DNA from: Dehalococcoidia bacterium
GTDB taxonomy: Bacteria; Actinomycetota; Acidimicrobiia; Acidimicrobiales; MedAcidi-G1
DNA length: 41,497 bases
Reading direction: 5' to 3'
NCBI GenBank assembly: GCA_002699555.1
Contig: PABN01000036.1
Span: 1-41,497, forward strand
Below, piece by piece: positions 30,833-39,813 of this stretch; within the stretch, counting starts at the first letter, position 1; every line of letters starts with the position of its first letter. Made by a program: the position numbers and the translations under genes. Under the pieces are notes generated by a model, which searched no databases, was not told the DNA's origin, and saw only the letters and a program-made list of their open reading frames with translations.

Positions 30833-31336
30833 CTAGTTGAAACACGGGCACCAGCCCGCAGCATCCGGTTCCAGAGGAGACCCGCAGTAAGGGCAGGGTG
30901 GACGACCGCTAGAAATTAGTTCTTGTGCTGTTTGAACAAAATGCTCGACTTGAAGTCGACTTAGTGGCAGTCGAGCTTGCGCAGGTTCAGAATTTTCATC
31001 CCGAATAAGTTCTTCAGCTATAAGTATTAGTTGGTCTTCTGATTGCTCATAAGTAACACCCAAACTGCCGATCACCCAGTCAGGTTCTCCCGGATCGACA
31101 AATTGTGTTTCTGAAGTAGCGTTATTTAACATTTCAGATTCATCCGCCGGAGGTAGATCATTTAGCATATTTGTTAGAAAATCAGCTAGACCAGATATTT
31201 GCTGTTTTTCAACTTTTAAAGAGAGAACTTGATTTCCAAAAGAAGCTTGTAAGAAAAAGACACGTCTACCCTGCGGCCCAACCGTACCTGCAGTAAAACT
31301 ATCAGTATGCTCCCAGTTTATTTCAGGGCGTTCCAT
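30833..31336 (-). CDS. DUF3090 family protein with C-terminal zinc ribbon
   Basis: RRVFFLQASFGNQVLSLKVEKQQISGLADFL; CPYCGSPLEPDAAGWCPC; neighbour context. Confidence 0.83.
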   Translation of the reverse strand: MERPEINWEHTDSFTAGTVGPQGRRVFFLQASFGNQVLSLKVEKQQISGLADFLTNMLNDLPPADESEMLNNATSETQFVDPGEPDWVIGSLGVTYEQSEDQLILIAEELIRDENSEPAQARLPLSRLQVEHFVQTAQELISSGRPPCPYCGSPLEPDAAGWCPCFN

Positions 31337-31402
31337 CGTTATTGACGTTACCTTTCATATCCAATTTTGTTAAACGAAACAATTAATAAGTTAGTGGTTT
31401 TA

Positions 31403-32041
31403 CTAGCTTAAAGACCCATTAAAATTACCATTCGAATTTAGGGTTAAAACTAAAGGTCTTTCTTTCGTATACAGAACAACAGAAGCTGAGCAAGGTCCGA
31501 CCATAATTCTTTGGAATAGATCCAGTGGTGTTCCAACGGCAGAAGCAAGTATTGCTTTTATAGGGTCTGCATGCGAAACGCATACAATCGTTTCCCCAGG
31601 ATGACGTTCACGCATTTTGTCTACAGTTCTCAGCATGCGATTTTGCATTTCAGAAAATGATTCTCCATTTGGAAATCTAAAGCTAGAAGGCTTTTTTTGT
31701 ACGGTGGACCAAGACTTTAGTTTCGAGAGGTCACGTAATCTGCGACCTGTCCAGTCACCAAAATCACATTCATTAAGTCCTTTAAGAGTACGTACACGCA
31801 AGTTAAGAGCTTTAGCGATTGGTCTGGCAGTTTCTTGTGTCCGTTCCATAGGTGATGCGTAAACAGCTGAGATTCTTTTACCTAGGAAACTGCTCGAAGA
31901 CTTCTCGATTTCTTTAGCAATCGTTTCTGCTTGTGATTTTCCTTCATCTGACAGGTGCAAGTTAGGCGCCCTTCCAGGAAGTTTGGTTCCCGTCGTAGGA
32001 GTTTTCCCGTGACGCACGAAGATAATTAAAGTAGCTGTCAT
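31403..32041 (-). CDS. Histidine phosphatase, MSMEG_4193-type putative phosphomutase
   Basis: FVRHGKTPTTG, ASPMERTQETARPIA, LNECDFGDWTGR, VSHADPIKAIL; same operon as DUF3090. Confidence 0.85.
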   Translation of the reverse strand: MTATLIIFVRHGKTPTTGTKLPGRAPNLHLSDEGKSQAETIAKEIEKSSSSFLGKRISAVYASPMERTQETARPIAKALNLRVRTLKGLNECDFGDWTGRRLRDLSKLKSWSTVQKKPSSFRFPNGESFSEMQNRMLRTVDKMRERHPGETIVCVSHADPIKAILASAVGTPLDLFQRIMVGPCSASVVLYTKERPLVLTLNSNGNFNGSLS

Positions 32042-32066
32042 TAATAGTTCAACCTACCCTTCAGAT

Positions 32067-32741
32067 GTGGATCACGTTCTTGAATTAGAAACAATAAAGA
32101 AGGAAGTTATCTCATGTAGAGCTTGTCCGAGACTTGTTGCTTGGCGTGAAAAAGTTTCAGAAGAAAAACGCGCTGCATATAAAGATCAGAAATATTGGGG
32201 ATTGCCAGTACCAGGTTTTGGAGATCCGAAAGCACGAATACTTATTGTTGGCCTAGCACCTGGTGCACATGGAGCTAACAGAACTGGAAGGGTTTTCACT
32301 GGAGACAGATCAGGAGACTTCTTATATTCAGCTCTTTACAGGTCAGGTTTAGCAAATCAACCTGAGTCAGTTCATTTGAAAGACGGGTTGAAACTAGAAA
32401 ACGTATTTATCACCTCTCCTGTTAAGTGCGTGCCGCCGGCAAATAAACCAAACCAAAAAGAAAGGAGCAAGTGTCGGCCTTTCTTCGAAAGAGAGATTGC
32501 AACTTTAAAGAACATAAAAGTTGTTGTGGCTTTAGGTCAGATTGGCTATATGTCTGCAGCAGTTGAGTTCGGACTAAACCCCAAGCCAAAATTTTCCCAT
32601 GGTCTAGAAGTTGCAATTGATTCAAACAGGAAACTTATATGTTCATACCATGTAAGCCAGCAGAACACTTTTACAGGCCGATTAACTGAATCGATGTTTG
32701 ACAAGGTTATTACACGAGCCAAAATTATAGCTGGCGATTGA
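32067..32741 (+). CDS. Type-5 (UdgB-like) uracil-DNA glycosylase
   Basis: CRACPRLVAWREKV (Fe-S), ILIVGLAPGAHGANRTGRVFTGDRSGDFLYSALYRSG, HVSQQNTFTGRLT; GTG start. Confidence 0.88.
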   Translation: MDHVLELETIKKEVISCRACPRLVAWREKVSEEKRAAYKDQKYWGLPVPGFGDPKARILIVGLAPGAHGANRTGRVFTGDRSGDFLYSALYRSGLANQPESVHLKDGLKLENVFITSPVKCVPPANKPNQKERSKCRPFFEREIATLKNIKVVVALGQIGYMSAAVEFGLNPKPKFSHGLEVAIDSNRKLICSYHVSQQNTFTGRLTESMFDKVITRAKIIAGD

Positions 32742-32770
32742 TATTGCTTGTATTGCGCTAACCTCACGCT

Positions 32771-33115
32771 GTGGATAAAAATTTTTTAAATAGGAATTTG
32801 TTTACAGTCATACTTGTTTGCGCTTTGTTGTTTTCTGGCTGCGCTAACGATGGTGTCCCTGAGACTTGGGAAGATCAGGATGGTCTTGTAGTGAGAAACT
32901 TTGTAGAAGCTTGCCAGGAATCTAATTCTGATATGTCAACATTCAAAGCTAGAAGCTATTGCGAATGTGTGATTAACGGAGTTAAAGAAGCAGTTACATT
33001 TGAAAAGTTTAAAGAATTAGATGATTTTATTCGTAAACATAGAGATGATTTGAACTCTAAAATGATTTCCGAAAATTATGGGTGGTTGAACGACTCAAGC
33101 GAGGCTTGTTCATAA
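32771..33115 (+). CDS. Small lipoprotein with conserved-looking cysteines
   Basis: GTG start, signal peptide with lipobox LFSGC; EAC...YCECVINGV...ACS. Confidence 0.6.
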   Translation: MDKNFLNRNLFTVILVCALLFSGCANDGVPETWEDQDGLVVRNFVEACQESNSDMSTFKARSYCECVINGVKEAVTFEKFKELDDFIRKHRDDLNSKMISENYGWLNDSSEACS

Positions 33116-33125
33116 AGTCAGGCAT

Positions 33126-34328
33126 TCACCCTTGGTATTGAGGCAGTCCTACTCTTGCTGAAGAATTTGCCCAATCAGGCCATCTAGATCGACTTTTAGC
33201 TGCCAACTTATGCATTAGCTCGATTGCATCTGGATCACTGTCTCCCGGCCTACCTTCTATCACACCTTCTTCAAGCATCCGCATGATTATTTGACGGCCT
33301 AGTTCTGTACGAACAACAGTTAGTGTCCAGTCGTTGTATTTGCCAATACCTCCTGTAGATATGTCAGCGTGTTCGGCTGCGAAGTCTGGACAGTGATTGC
33401 ATCCTTCTCGTGTCCAAGCATGACATTCTTTAAGATTAATTTCATGGTAGTCACCATTCTTCATCCAAATTTGGAAAACTCCTTTAATGTTCATTTTGGT
33501 CATCTCTTCTTTTGGAAGTCTGTATTTTGCCCAAAATAATTCTTCGAAAATTGAATCATCAAATGACTTCGAACAAAGTAATCCGATATTTAATTTGATG
33601 GGTTTGCCAGCTTTGCCTACCTTGCGGTTCCACATGACAGGAGCAATAGAAGTTTGACAGCTCATTCCAACAAGGGCTAATGACTCGAGATTTTTTTCAC
33701 GGGCTTCGGTTATAGCAAGCGTGTTAGCAGAGTAGGTGTACCTACTCCCAGCTCCAGCCAAAACAGATTCTTTGTCAGTGGCTAAAGCAGGAATAGCTTT
33801 CCAAGAATTACCATTTTCTTCGTCATTTTCGAGGTGAGAGGTTAAAGCTCCGTCAATGATTCCGTTTTCCAGACACCAAATGAGTATCGCTGAAACCAGA
33901 CCTCCATCTTGACCAAGTTCATGAACTGTTGAATCACTAGCTCTCGTCAGAAGAACGTCTTTGTAAACTCCGGATAGTTCCTCTGGTTTTCGATGGCGGT
34001 CAAAAAGGTGCATTTCTGCTTCAGTTTCCCAATCTCTGAACCTTGGGCATGCTCGAGTGCATGAAGTGCAACCCTTTTCACCATGCACACAGTTATCTGT
34101 TCCTAGTTCTTCTTCCAAGTGAAAAGGTTTGTATGCTCCCGGAGCGTGTTCATAGCCAATTACATCATGTGGGCACGAGATGACACACCCTGCGCAACCG
34201 GTGCAAAGTCCGGTATTTATGACTTCTTCGTATAGTTCTTTCCATTGGAAAGTCCATCGTGGCTGTTTTTGATTTGACATTGCTTGGGTTAAAAACTCTC
34301 TTTTTATTCTGGGTTCAGATGTAATCAC
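33126..34328 (-). CDS. Coenzyme F420 hydrogenase/dehydrogenase beta-subunit-like (FrhB) iron-sulfur flavoprotein
   Basis: CTGCAGCVISCP and CTSCTRACP clusters, GQDGGLVSAILIWCLENGIIDGAL, GMSCQT, CSKSFDD, CNHCPDF; start may be 34280. Confidence 0.83.
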   Translation of the reverse strand: MITSEPRIKREFLTQAMSNQKQPRWTFQWKELYEEVINTGLCTGCAGCVISCPHDVIGYEHAPGAYKPFHLEEELGTDNCVHGEKGCTSCTRACPRFRDWETEAEMHLFDRHRKPEELSGVYKDVLLTRASDSTVHELGQDGGLVSAILIWCLENGIIDGALTSHLENDEENGNSWKAIPALATDKESVLAGAGSRYTYSANTLAITEAREKNLESLALVGMSCQTSIAPVMWNRKVGKAGKPIKLNIGLLCSKSFDDSIFEELFWAKYRLPKEEMTKMNIKGVFQIWMKNGDYHEINLKECHAWTREGCNHCPDFAAEHADISTGGIGKYNDWTLTVVRTELGRQIIMRMLEEGVIEGRPGDSDPDAIELMHKLAAKSRSRWPDWANSSARVGLPQYQG

Positions 34329-34361
34329 AGTCTATTCGATTTAGTGACCATCTGTGTTTTG

Positions 34362-34433
34362 CGCCCCTGGCAGGAATCGAACCTGCGCACACGGCTCCGG
34401 AAGCCGATGCTCTATCCGCTGAGCTACAGGGGC
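34362..34433 (-). tRNA. tRNA-Arg (anticodon CCG)
   Basis: Reverse complement GCCCCTGTAGCTCAGCGGATAGAGCATCGGCTTCCGGAGCCGTGTGCGCAGGTTCGATTCCTGCCAGGGGCG folds as cloverleaf, anticodon loop TTCCGGA. Confidence 0.93.
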
Positions 34434-34552
34434 GGGGTTACAACTGGAAGGTTACGTCCTCTTTTCACTGGACACATCAATGAACAACATTTCCTTATAT
34501 TGTTTCTCAAAAGAGTTTGTAAAAAAAAGATTATTTTTTAGAGGAGTAGAGC

Positions 34553-35251
34553 ATGTTTGGTGAAATGGTTGATTTTGAAGCAGGTGACGCTACAGCCGGC
34601 GGTTATCTAGCTACGCCAGAAGGATCAGGTCCTGGCATCATGGTTATCCAAGAATGGTGGGGGTTAGCACCACAAATTAAGTCTGTGTGTGACAGACTTG
34701 CGGAAAATGGGTTCGTAGCGTTAGCACCAGATTTATATCATGGTGAATTGGCTGGACATTCTGAGATGGACAAGGCTGGGGAACTAATGAGTACCTTGCC
34801 GCCAGATAGAGCTACTAGGGACATGTCAGGTGCAATCGATTATCTATTGAAAAACCCTAATGTTGATGGGGTAACCGTTGGGGTAGTCGGGTTTTGTATG
34901 GGAGGGATGCTAAGTCTTTTAATTGCTGCATCAGAAGGTGAAAGAATTGCTGCTGTAGCTCCGTTCTATGGGGCCCCCTTAGGAGACAACGAGCCTGACT
35001 GGACAAATCTGACAGCTCGTATTGAAGGACATTTTGCTAGTGTTGATGATTTTTTTCCTCCGGATTTAGTTTCTGAACTAGAAAGCAAACTTAAAGAGTT
35101 GGGTAAGGAAGTTACTTTCAACATTTACCCTGAGACAGGTCATGCTTTCGCTAACGAGGAAAACCCTCTTGGTACCTATAACTCTGAGATTGCTGAAATT
35201 GCTTGGGGTAGGGTTCTAGAAATGTTTAATAAGGAATTAGGCAGAGGTTAA
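34553..35251 (+). CDS. Dienelactone hydrolase family protein
   Basis: GIMVIQEWWGL, GVVGFCMGGMLSL (Cys nucleophile), YPETGHAFANEENP. Confidence 0.9.
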   Translation: MFGEMVDFEAGDATAGGYLATPEGSGPGIMVIQEWWGLAPQIKSVCDRLAENGFVALAPDLYHGELAGHSEMDKAGELMSTLPPDRATRDMSGAIDYLLKNPNVDGVTVGVVGFCMGGMLSLLIAASEGERIAAVAPFYGAPLGDNEPDWTNLTARIEGHFASVDDFFPPDLVSELESKLKELGKEVTFNIYPETGHAFANEENPLGTYNSEIAEIAWGRVLEMFNKELGRG

Positions 35252-36195
35252 ATCAAGTCAGTTGTAGAAAGAGCTGCTCCAATAGCTCCAGCATTTGAAC
35301 CTAGCTCTGCTAATTTCACTTCGATCTTCGGACGGTGATCACTTCCTATAAGAGTTCTTTCTATCCATTCCTCAACACCACTTCTCAACGGTTCTCCGAT
35401 TTCACAAACTCCACCACCGAGTACAATTCTTTCTAAATCTAGGAGTAAAACTAGATTGACTAGCCCCTTGCTCACTTCATGGCAAAAATGATCTAAAATT
35501 CTTAAAGAGTCCGGCTCAAAATCTTTAACTCCAGAAGCCAAATGTTTACTTGTAACATTTTTCCAGTTGCCCGCTTCATTAACTCCCCAAGGGTAGGTCC
35601 CTTTTGAAGCTTCGTGCCGCACAATGCGATTTAAAGCATTGCCTGAGGCGAAATATTCCCAAGGCCCTTTTTGACCTGTTACATGGACTGGACCGTTGAC
35701 ATCTATCGTCATATGACCAGCTTCACCAGCGAATCCATTATTGCCGAGAATAAGGCGTCCATCTAATACAAAACCTGTTCCGATTCCAGTACCCAGAGTC
35801 ACCAAAGTAAAATTGTCACTTCCTTTTCCTGCGCCTATTTTCCATTCCGCAATAGTTCCTACAGTCGCATCGTTACCTAAAACGACAGGGATGCCGAGCT
35901 CATTTTCAACCTCAGTAGTTATAGGAAATTCAATGAGATTAGGAAGGTTGGGGGAGTACTTGACTATTCCTGACCTATGGGCCAATCCCGCTATTCCTAA
36001 GCCGAGTGTTGGAAATGATTGATTTGTGATTTTTTCTAATTCTTCAACAAGGGATTTAATAATATGGACAAGTTCTCTTCCGTTGTCACTACTTGTTGCT
36101 GTTAGTTGTTTTTTTATTTTGAAACTAAAGGGATCTAGAACAATTGATCTTGCTGAGGTGCCACCAATGTCAATACCAATTACATCCTCGTTCAT
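35248..36195 (-). CDS. ROK family sugar kinase (glucokinase-like)
   Basis: IGIDIGGTSARSIVLD, VTLGTGIGTGFVLDGRLILGNNGFAGEAGHMTID, VLGGGVCE; typical ROK zinc cysteine motif not evident. Confidence 0.85.
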   Translation of the reverse strand: MNEDVIGIDIGGTSARSIVLDPFSFKIKKQLTATSSDNGRELVHIIKSLVEELEKITNQSFPTLGLGIAGLAHRSGIVKYSPNLPNLIEFPITTEVENELGIPVVLGNDATVGTIAEWKIGAGKGSDNFTLVTLGTGIGTGFVLDGRLILGNNGFAGEAGHMTIDVNGPVHVTGQKGPWEYFASGNALNRIVRHEASKGTYPWGVNEAGNWKNVTSKHLASGVKDFEPDSLRILDHFCHEVSKGLVNLVLLLDLERIVLGGGVCEIGEPLRSGVEEWIERTLIGSDHRPKIEVKLAELGSNAGAIGAALSTTDLI

Positions 36196-36240
36196 ATTAA
36201 AATGTTAAAGCAGTAATTATTAAAAGTGGTGATTTATTTA

Positions 36241-37119
36241 TTAGCTTCTGATTCCAGTCAAGTCTGTAATAGCTTCAAGAGTGCGTGAATCTTCGTCGGT
36301 AGTTTCCGCTCCTTTTATTATTCTGCGCCTCACGGCAGCAGAAATGGTATCTATCGTCAAGACCACCGCCATTGTCATAATCAAAACAGCGCTAGCCGCA
36401 GGGAAATTCCTGAATGAGAGTTGAGAAACAAGTTCTGAACCAACTCCACCGGCCCCAATCATTCCTAGAACAGCAGAAGCCCTTACGTTAATTTCAAATC
36501 TAAATAACCAGTAAGAACTTATGACGGGCATAACTTGGGGCAGAACTCCCCATCTCATACCACTAACCCATTTACCCCCGCATGCTTTTGTTGCTTCTAT
36601 TGGTCCTTCATCAATATCTTCAATTGATTCACAAGCCCATTTACCGAGAGTGCCGATTGAGTGTATGCCAATCGCTAGAGTTCCTGCCCACGCCCCCAGT
36701 CCCGTGACCGGTATGAGGATCACAGCGAGAATAAGTTCTGGCACTGCTCTGATCGCATTGAATAATTGGCGTATAGGAGATCGGATCCATAGAGGAGCAA
36801 CGTTATGGGCAGCTAAGAAGGCCAGAGGAAGTGATGCAAAAGCTCCGATTATTGTCCCAATCCATGCTATGTATACGGATTCGAATATTTTTCCGACTGC
36901 ACCACGTTCATAAACTTCACCAAAAGCTGGCGGCACCATTTGTCTTATAATTGACCAAGCGTCACCTGGTGCGTTTAGCAAGCGTGAAAGAGTTATGTCC
37001 AGTCCAATGAGAGACCAAACAATTGCGACCAAAAATGGGATTGCAATAAACCAACGTTGAGTAGTTTTTGGTGCAGGAGGCCTTTTAGCAGGGGTGGACG
37101 TATCCGAAAGAGTTTCCAT
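36241..37119 (-). CDS. phnE: Phosphonate-type ABC transporter permease PhnE (second copy)
   Basis: EINVRASAVLGMIGAGGVGSELVSQL permease loop; PhnCDE neighbourhood. Confidence 0.87.
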   Translation of the reverse strand: METLSDTSTPAKRPPAPKTTQRWFIAIPFLVAIVWSLIGLDITLSRLLNAPGDAWSIIRQMVPPAFGEVYERGAVGKIFESVYIAWIGTIIGAFASLPLAFLAAHNVAPLWIRSPIRQLFNAIRAVPELILAVILIPVTGLGAWAGTLAIGIHSIGTLGKWACESIEDIDEGPIEATKACGGKWVSGMRWGVLPQVMPVISSYWLFRFEINVRASAVLGMIGAGGVGSELVSQLSFRNFPAASAVLIMTMAVVLTIDTISAAVRRRIIKGAETTDEDSRTLEAITDLTGIRS

Positions 37120-37120
37120 A

Positions 37121-37921
37121 CTAAACGAGCCTCTTTCTTAACGAGACACTAATTTGTTCTATCACCCATACGATTCCAAAAATAATTATGAGCAATCCCA
37201 ATATGCGGTCAAAGCGAAAGAACTGACGTTGAGTTTCAATGACTCTGCCTACGCCACCGGCTCCAACAAGACCGAGTACAACCGATGCCCTGATATTAAG
37301 TTCAAAAATATACAGGGAATAAGCTACATAGGAAGGGAAAACAGTAGGGAGTACACCCGCTTTTACGGCAGGTAGATGTCGAGCTCCTGAAGAGCGGGCA
37401 GCTTCAAGAGGTCTCGGGTCAGCTGCATCTACTGTTTCGCTAAAAAGTTTTACCATCACTGCTAAAGAAAAAATTGAAAGCGACCATGCTCCTGCAAAAG
37501 CCCCAATTCCTATGGCGGTTACAAGCAGTTTTGCCCAGAAAAGATCCGGTACAGCACGTACTAGGTTCATAATAGTTTTACTGATGAAGTAGACAACTTT
37601 ATTGGGCGTTGTAAGAGACGACATAGCGAAGCTAACAGGAAGGGCCACTAAACAACCGAGAAGAGTTGATGCCACAGCGATCTGTAGAGTTTCAATCAAT
37701 GGGTCAAAAGTGTTTTCCTTCGTGAAAACCCAATCCCAAGGGATCGGCCAAAACATGCCCCATATAGGATTAGTCCAAACCTCCCAAAAAGTAGAAATAT
37801 CGAAAGAAACTTTAATCGCTGCCCAAAAAGTTAAAGCTAAAAGCACTAATGCGATTAAAAATGAGCGTGCTCGAGGTTTCGGTTTTACTGGTCTTTCAGA
37901 AGTATTTGTATGGTCATTCAT
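37121..37921 (-). CDS. phnE: Phosphonate-type ABC transporter permease PhnE (first copy)
   Basis: FELNIRASVVLGLVGAGGVGRVIETQRQFFRFDR; six TM. Confidence 0.88.
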   Translation of the reverse strand: MNDHTNTSERPVKPKPRARSFLIALVLLALTFWAAIKVSFDISTFWEVWTNPIWGMFWPIPWDWVFTKENTFDPLIETLQIAVASTLLGCLVALPVSFAMSSLTTPNKVVYFISKTIMNLVRAVPDLFWAKLLVTAIGIGAFAGAWSLSIFSLAVMVKLFSETVDAADPRPLEAARSSGARHLPAVKAGVLPTVFPSYVAYSLYIFELNIRASVVLGLVGAGGVGRVIETQRQFFRFDRILGLLIIIFGIVWVIEQISVSLRKRLV

Positions 37922-38718
37922 TTACCATTGCCGATACTTTGTTGAGGTTCTTCATTCATAGCGTGAAGATCTTCCGAGGTAATAGCTCTTCCATAAATTT
38001 CCCGGAAAGTTTCGTCAGTCACATCACTTATATCGCCGTCGAAAACTAATACGCCATCACGTAAGCCAATCAGTCGCTTCCCGTACTCTTTGGCTAAGTC
38101 TAAAAAATGAAGATTTACGAGTGTAGTGATTCCCAATTCACGATTAATTTTTTGTAAATCTCCCATTACTTGACGACTGGTTACTGGGTCGAGTGCAGCT
38201 ACAGGTTCATCTGCAAGCATGAGTGAAGGTTCTTGAGCTAAAGCCCTGGCGATCCCGACTCTTTGCTGTTGTCCTCCTGAAAGGTTTGAAGCGCGGACAT
38301 AGGTCTTGTCTACGATGCCAACTCTTTCTAAGGCAAGCATCGCTGCTTCTTTATCTTCGGATGGCCATAAACCTAAAGTCGATCGCCACGACGGGACACT
38401 AGCAAGGCGACCCATAAGCACATTATTCAAAACCGTCGTTCTATTAACAAGATTGAATGTTTGGAAAATCATTCCTGTTTTAGAGCGAACTTGTCTAAGC
38501 GTTTGAGGATTAGCATTCACCACTTCAGTTCCGTCAACAAGTATCGACCCCGAGGTAGCAGGAACAAGTCCGTTGAGCACCCGAAGCAGCGTTGATTTGC
38601 CTGCTCCGGATAGCCCAACTATGACTACGAACTCTCCATCATCAATCTCAATGTCTACGTTTCGTAGAGCCTCAACTCCACCTGGGTAGGTGACTGAGAC
38701 ACGTTCGATTTTTATCAC
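37918..38718 (-). CDS. phnC: Phosphonate-type ABC transporter ATPase PhnC
   Basis: GLSGAGKSTLLRVLNGL, LSGGQQQRVGIARALAQEPSLMLADEPVAALDPVTSRQVM; first gene after phnD. Confidence 0.9.
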   Translation of the reverse strand: MIKIERVSVTYPGGVEALRNVDIEIDDGEFVVIVGLSGAGKSTLLRVLNGLVPATSGSILVDGTEVVNANPQTLRQVRSKTGMIFQTFNLVNRTTVLNNVLMGRLASVPSWRSTLGLWPSEDKEAAMLALERVGIVDKTYVRASNLSGGQQQRVGIARALAQEPSLMLADEPVAALDPVTSRQVMGDLQKINRELGITTLVNLHFLDLAKEYGKRLIGLRDGVLVFDGDISDVTDETFREIYGRAITSEDLHAMNEEPQQSIGNGK

Positions 38719-38757
38719 GCGCTTTTCCTAATTATTTAAGAATCTGGAACTTCAGTA

Positions 38758-39813
38758 TTAGTCGTTGATTCCTAGTTTTTCATTTGCTTCACGAACGACA
38801 TCAAAGTCGGAGTCTTTAGCTACTTGCATATCAGTCCAGCCAAACACTTCGTCAGAAACTGCTTCACCTTCTTCAGTTTTAAGATAAGCGTCCATATTGT
38901 AATAGATGGCACCCTTCAAACTGTCAGGCAAGTCGGTTCTTACAGCGACTACGTCGTTAGGAATTTCCGCAGTAAGGTTGAAAACAATTACTTTGTCACC
39001 TACGTCCGTGTTTGTTTTTCTCATTGTTCGCCGCGCGTCATCATAGGCAACGCCAAAGTCTGCATCGCCGTTGTAAACAGCAGCCACAGCACCGTCATGT
39101 CCACCTGCGAAAACTTTTTCGTACTGGTCATCTGCTATTCCTGCATTTCGAAGTTGCAGAGTCGGGTACTGGTATCCAGATGTTGAACTTTCGTTTGTGA
39201 ATGCGACAGTCTTTCCGATCACATTACTTATATCTGCCATGCAGGACATTCCCGGAGAGACACTTCCTGCATCAACTGTTTCTGCGAGTTCTTTACCAGA
39301 GTCCCCAAAGGAAACACCTACTTGTAAGGCAACAGCATCTACTGCACCGACTTGTTCCATACCATCTGTTCCATTTATTAGAGCTGTTCCTGATTTCAAT
39401 GTGCCAGGATTACAGATGCTGGAATCATTTGTCATCCATTGACCATGATATGTGGGCGCCCCATAGCGAATAGCTTGGGCCATAACACTCATATTTCCGA
39501 ACTTTTGTTGTGCCATAACGAACCCAGCAGGTCCAAAAGCACCAAGATCTGCTTGGCCTGTTCCCATAGCTGTTCCCAGACCGACGAAGTCAGTAGTTAC
39601 AACACCCTCTACTTCAATTCCTAGTTTTTGGGTGAGATGATCCATCATCGGCTGGATGTCATCTTGTAGGGCTTCTTGTTCTTGACTTGGAACAAACCCA
39701 AACACGATTTTGTCAGGCCACTCTTCGCCTGACTGCTCTGATTCATCGCTTCCACATGACGCTACTAAAAGCGATATTGCTAAAAGTAAAGAAATTCTCT
39801 TAATCATCTTCAT
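38758..39813 (-). CDS. phnD: Phosphate/phosphite/phosphonate substrate-binding lipoprotein PhnD
   Basis: Lipobox LLVASCGSD; IVFGFVPSQEQEALQDDIQPMMDHLTQKLGIEVEGVVTTDFVGLGTAMGTGQADLGAFGPAGFV. Confidence 0.9.
   Translation of the reverse strand: MKMIKRISLLLAISLLVASCGSDESEQSGEEWPDKIVFGFVPSQEQEALQDDIQPMMDHLTQKLGIEVEGVVTTDFVGLGTAMGTGQADLGAFGPAGFVMAQQKFGNMSVMAQAIRYGAPTYHGQWMTNDSSICNPGTLKSGTALINGTDGMEQVGAVDAVALQVGVSFGDSGKELAETVDAGSVSPGMSCMADISNVIGKTVAFTNESSTSGYQYPTLQLRNAGIADDQYEKVFAGGHDGAVAAVYNGDADFGVAYDDARRTMRKTNTDVGDKVIVFNLTAEIPNDVVAVRTDLPDSLKGAIYYNMDAYLKTEEGEAVSDEVFGWTDMQVAKDSDFDVVREANEKLGIND

Noticed and set aside
34344-34541. 65-aa plus-strand ORF
   Set aside because: Runs through the antisense of tRNA-Arg; the sequence (RPWQESNLRTRLRKPMLYPLSYRG) is a common false ORF produced by tRNA reverse complements.
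36521-36913. 130-aa plus-strand ORF opposite phnE
   Set aside because: Antisense to a clear permease; translation rich in Pro/His/Ile without domain signature.
39197-39473. Overlapping plus-strand ORFs opposite phnD
   Set aside because: Two frames open at once over the same stretch, Leu/His-rich translation, antisense to phnD.
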